From assembly GCA_963786195.1 (NCBI GenBank), contig CAWAYH010000004.1:62001-126000 (forward strand): a DNA stretch of 64,000 nucleotides. The letters are read 5' to 3'. The stretch comes from CAWAYH01 sp963786195 (lineage in GTDB: Bacteria > Acidobacteriota > Vicinamibacteria > Vicinamibacterales > 2-12-FULL-66-21). The translations under genes and the position numbers were made by a program. The stretch's first letter is position 1. Every line of letters starts with the position of its first letter. Shown here piece by piece: positions 60,888 through 64,000 of the stretch. The notes under the pieces are model-generated. The model was not told the DNA's origin and made no database searches. It was given only the letters and a program-made list of their open reading frames with translations.

Positions 60888-61560
60888 ATGAGACAGCTCG
60901 CGGTGATTCTCGCGATCGGCCTGACCGCCGCGTGCGGACAGAGCCAGCAGCAGAAGGAGGCGGAGCAGGCGAAAGCTGCGGCCGAGCAGGTGGCCAAGGG
61001 AGCCGAGCAACTGGCGAAGGGCGCGGAGCAGGGGGCGCAGCAGGCAGCCAAGGGCCTCGAGCAGATGGCCAAGGGGCTCGAAGCCATGGCCAGCGGCGCT
61101 GCGGGCGCCGACGGGAAGCCCGTGAGCCCCGTGAGCTTCAGGGACCTCCAGACGCTGTTTCCGGATCTCGACGGCTGGGAGAAGGGCAAGCCCACCGGCG
61201 AACGCATGACGAGCCCGTTCGCGTTCTCCACCGCCGACGTGCGCTACACGAAGGGCGAGTCACGCATCGAGCTGAAGATCGTCGATTCCGGATTCAATCA
61301 GCTTCTGCTCACGCCGTACGCGATGTTCCTGCAGGCCGGCTACGAGAAAGAAACGCAGAACGGCTACGAGAAGTCCACGACCGTCGCGGGTCAGCCCGGC
61401 TGGGAGAAGTGGAACGATTCGGGCAAGGACGGTCAGGTCAACGCGCTCGTGGCGAAACGCTTCGTGATGACGATCGAGGGCCGCAACGTCGACAGCGTCA
61501 AGGTGCTCCACGACGGTGGCAGGGAAGGTCGATCTGGCCAAGTTGGGGGCGATGAAATAG
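60888..61560 (+). pseudogene. Coiled-coil lipoprotein, late frameshift
   Basis: ATG 60888 (AGAGGGTGGAG upstream) gives the lipobox LAVILAIGLTAACGQ. A helical repeat segment follows (QQQKEAEQAKAAAEQVAKGA, EQLAKGAEQGAQQAAKGLEQ), then a globular beta domain (FRDLQTLFPDLDGWEKGKPT, MTSPFAFSTADVRYTKGESR IELKIVDSG, GYEKSTTVAGQPGWEKWND). One extra base near 61518 shifts the last 14 codons; the corrected end is VAGKVDLAKLGAMK. Function is unknown. It is probably attached to a membrane on the periplasmic side. Confidence 0.75.
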
Positions 61561-61612
61561 GGCGAGGGTGCTGTGCGTGCCTGAGGGTGCTGGTGCCAGA
61601 GTGCTGAAAGGT
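61561..61612. repeat. GTGCTGG/GTGCCTGAGG repeat
   Basis: The short spacer before the gamma-glutamyltransferase gene again shows GAGGGTGCTG and GCCTGAGGGTGCTGGTGCC words, of the same kind as at 35.2 and 60.8 kb. Confidence 0.55.
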
Positions 61613-61623
61613 GAGGCGGGTGG

Positions 61624-63322
61624 ATGCGTTCGGTTATCGTGCTTGGTGCGGCGGTGGTCATGATCGCGGCTGACGGACAGCTTCCGGGCGATCGGCCCGC
61701 GGCGAATCCGCGGGCGACGCGGTCGGTGGTGCTGGCGCGGAACGGGATCATCGCGACGAGTCAGCCGCTCGCGTCGGCGGCGGGGCTTCGCGTGCTGCAG
61801 CAGGGTGGCAACGCCATCGATGCCGCCGTCACGGCGGCCGCTGTCCTCTCGGTCGTCGAGCCGACGATGAACGGTCTCGGCGGCGACCTGTTTGCGATCG
61901 TCTACGACGCGAAGACGAAGACGGTCCGCGGGTTGAACGCCAGCGGGCGCGCCTCCGCCGCGGCGACGCCCGCGGAATTCACACGACGGGGACTGACCGA
62001 TATCCCCTATCGGGGCGTCCTGTCGGTCAGCGTGCCGGGCGTCGTCGACGGCTGGCACGAGCTGCTCTCGAAATACGGCACGCATTACGCTGGCGCGCGC
62101 GATCGAACCGGCGATTGGCTACGCGCGCGATGGATTCGCCGTCAGCGAGATCATCGCCACCCAATGGAAGGCCGAAGAGCAGGTGCTCGCGCAGCGATCC
62201 GGCCGCGGCGGCGACGTTTCTGCCCGGCGGCCGCGCGCCCGCGACCGGTGACGTCTTCCGCAATCCGAAGCTCGCTGCCACGCTGGAGCAGATTGCGCGC
62301 GGCGGACGCGACGCGTTCTATCGCGGGCCTGTTGGCGCCGCGATCGCCGCCGACATCAAGCGGCGCAACGGCATGATCACTGCCGAAGACCTTGCCGCCG
62401 CACCGCTCCGACTGGATCGAACCGATCTCGACGACCTATCGCGGCTACGAGGTGCTCGAGCTGCCGCCGAACACGCAGGGAATCGCCGCGCTCGAGATGC
62501 TGAACATCCTCGAGGGCTACGACGTCAAGGCGCTCGGCCACAACTCCGCCGCCTACCTGCACCTGCTGGTCGAAGCGAAACGGATCGCGTTTGCGGATCG
62601 CGACGCGTGGCTGGCCGACCCGTCGTCGGTTCCGCCCGACGTCCTGAGGCGCCTGGCGTCGAAGGAATATGCGGCCGAACGACGCCGCGAGATCGATCTT
62701 CAGCGTGCCGCGCGTGACTACCGGCCGTTGGTGCTCGGCAAGAGCAGCGCGGAGATCGAGGCTCATCCCGAGGCGCGTGGCGACACGATCTACCTCACGG
62801 CAGCCGATCGCAACGGCAACGTCGTGTCGTTGATTCAGTCCATCTACGAAAGCTTCGGCGCCGGCATCGTCGCGGGCGACACGGGCATCGCGCTGCACAA
62901 CCGCGGCAGCCTGTTCTCGCTCCAGCCCGGACATCCGAACGTGATTGCTCCCGGCAAGCGGCCGTTTCACACGCTGGTCCCGGCGATGGTGCTGCGAGAA
63001 GCGGCCGTGGCTGTCGTTTGGCGTCATGGGCGGCGACATGCAGCCGCAGGGGCACGTCCAGGTCCTGCTGAATCTGATCGACTTCGGCATGAACGTGCAG
63101 GAAGCCGGTGAAGCGCCGCGATTCCGGCATTCGTCCAACGGACTCGCGCTGGAGTCAGCGATCGGCGGAGACGTGCGCGCGGCCCTCGAGACACGAGGGC
63201 ACCGTGTGATGACGGCCTTTGGCGCGTTCGGTGGCTTCCAGGGAATCCTGATCGACCCGAAGTCCGGCGTGATGATGGGAGGTTCGGATCCTCGCAAGGA
63301 CGGACAGGCAGTCGGATACTGA
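61624..63322 (+). pseudogene. ggt: Gamma-glutamyltransferase, about four frameshifts
   Basis: The product has an export signal (RSVIVLGAAVVMIAADG), then VVLARNGIIATSQPLASAAG LRVLQQGGNAIDAAVTAAAV LSVVEPTMNGLGGDLFAIVY (GGT large-subunit pattern). LAATLEQIARGGRDAFYRGP, GYEVLELPPNTQGIAALEML and GDTIYLTAADRNGNVVSLIQ SIYESFGAGIVAGDTGIALH follow. The Thr in GDTIYLTAAD should be the self-cleavage nucleophile; the family usually has TTH here. The last part, FGVMGGDMQPQGHVQVLLNL, is in the +2 frame. The enzyme cleaves glutathione and gamma-glutamyl peptides in the periplasm. Frame changes lie near 62100, 62210, 62440 and 63010. Confidence 0.82.
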
Positions 63323-63370
63323 GAAAACCTTCTCACGATTTCGATCCGTGTTGTCCGTGTGTCCGCGGCG

Positions 63371-64000
63371 CTAGCGCTGGATCTTGATGCCGCTGCGTTC
63401 CTGAAGCGCGGGGAGCACGGTCTTCAGCGCCGGGTCCTCGATGCGCAGGATGATGGGGTCCCCCGACGTCATCAAGATGATCCAGTTCCGCTCGCCTCTG
63501 AAGAAGCCCATGGGCCCGAGATCGATGCGGCTCTCGACTTCCTGCCCGTTCGCGTCACGCCACTTGGGCTGCTTCGAGCGCGCGTAGAAAATGCCTTTCA
63601 GCGACGAGTACGGGATCGACACGATCGATGTTCCGGCGGCACCCTCCAGGACGGCAAGGTGCCGATCGCCCAGCTGGAGCGATCCCGACCCGTTCGCGGG
63701 CTTTCCCGCCGTCCGTCGCCAGCATGCGCACCTGATTGAACGTCACGGCCGGGAGCGCCGGCTTCTCCGGCTCCGGCGGCGTCGGCGTCGCCGCAGGCGG
63801 CGGGGGCGTCTCTTTGGGTTTGGTCTCCGCTGAGCCACGCGCGCCTCGGGCACCAGTTGCGTCCGAAGGCGGCACCGTCCCCGGCGTCGCGCTCTTGCGC
63901 GGATCCGGTTTCACGGGAGGCGACGACGGCACGGCGCCGGCGGTCGCGATCGTTCGATCCTTGGCCGGAGGTGTCGTTCCGGGAGGAGTCGCGGGTACTC
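63371..64000 (-). pseudogene. Proline-rich protein with C-terminal small domain, cut by the right edge, frameshifted
   Basis: The gene enters from the right edge. The first visible part is a Pro/Thr/Lys-rich linker (PSSPPVKPDPRKSATPGTVP, ETPPPPAATPTPPEPEK). TFNQVRMLATDGGKARERVG follows. After two slips between about 63640 and 63710 come SIPYSSLKGIFYARSKQPKW, LGPMGFFRGERNWIILMTSG and PALKTVLPALQERSGIKIQR, with a stop at 63371. The C-terminal domain resembles a small PH-like or split-barrel domain. I do not recognise it. The N-terminus is outside the window. Confidence 0.6.

Overview
The window is high-GC bacterial DNA packed with genes on both strands. It shows no rRNA, tRNA, CRISPR array, transposase or phage genes. 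The most likely source is an uncultured soil Acidobacteriota, perhaps of the Vicinamibacteria type. This is inferred from the Oar-like TonB receptors with an N-terminal carboxypeptidase-like domain, the many secreted peptidases, and the short intergenic repeats of the GTCCGGCTTCAGCCGGAC kind. No marker gene is present to prove it. Many genes between about 27 and 40 kb, 51 and 52.5 kb, and 57 and 64 kb are broken by single-base frame changes although their conserved motifs continue in the next frame. Most of these look like sequencing or assembly indels rather than biological decay.

Layout. 0-7 kb: moeB-like fragment, rmuC, SIMPL protein, broken SUMF1-domain gene, aminotransferase plus homoserine dehydrogenase, a 36-residue membrane protein, and a class III CoA-transferase. 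7-14 kb (minus strand): a divergent PilT-like ATPase with a long acidic linker and two small unknown genes, menG/ubiE, then a tightly overlapping metal cluster (multicopper oxidase, ZIP-type transporter, cupredoxin). A DtxR/MntR-type regulator reads divergently from that cluster and is joined in frame to an outer-membrane transporter. 15.6-19.4 kb: queD and queC back to back, a TGDG-repeat lipoprotein, nagA and a DUF5615 gene. 19.4-27 kb: deoxyhypusine-synthase-like gene, PH-like membrane protein, sigma-54 activator, subtilase, and a membrane HD-GYP/GAF/GGDEF protein coupled to the subtilase.

27-37 kb: FNR-type oxidoreductase, BON lipoprotein, fabI, an acetamidase whose leader carries a palindromic repeat array, a zinc-finger-like protein, S41 protease, LolA-like protein, two secreted unknowns, MFS transporter and pxpA. 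37-50 kb: frameshifted Oar-like TonB receptor, a giant M14 carboxypeptidase, M20 peptidase, a second TonB receptor, and an orphan DGQHR (DndB-like) protein. A strong plus-strand terminator near 48.7 kb has no upstream plus-strand gene. 50-64 kb: TPR/EF-hand protein, acyltransferase-like membrane protein, OsmC, FTR1 iron permease behind a Fur-box-like palindrome, DoxX/DUF4166 pair, M19 dipeptidase, SGNH hydrolase, VWA protein, tungsten-type aldehyde ferredoxin oxidoreductase with a MoaD-like partner, coiled-coil lipoprotein, gamma-glutamyltransferase, and a proline-rich gene cut by the right edge.

The genes fit an aerobic heterotroph that lives on peptides. TonB receptors bring in oligomers. 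M14, M19, M20, S8, S41 and GGT enzymes cut peptides. PxpA with an MFS carrier handles oxoproline or similar compounds. Metal supply is represented by two regulated loci (14 kb and 53 kb). Start and stop codons overlap as ATGA at many junctions, so translational coupling is common here.
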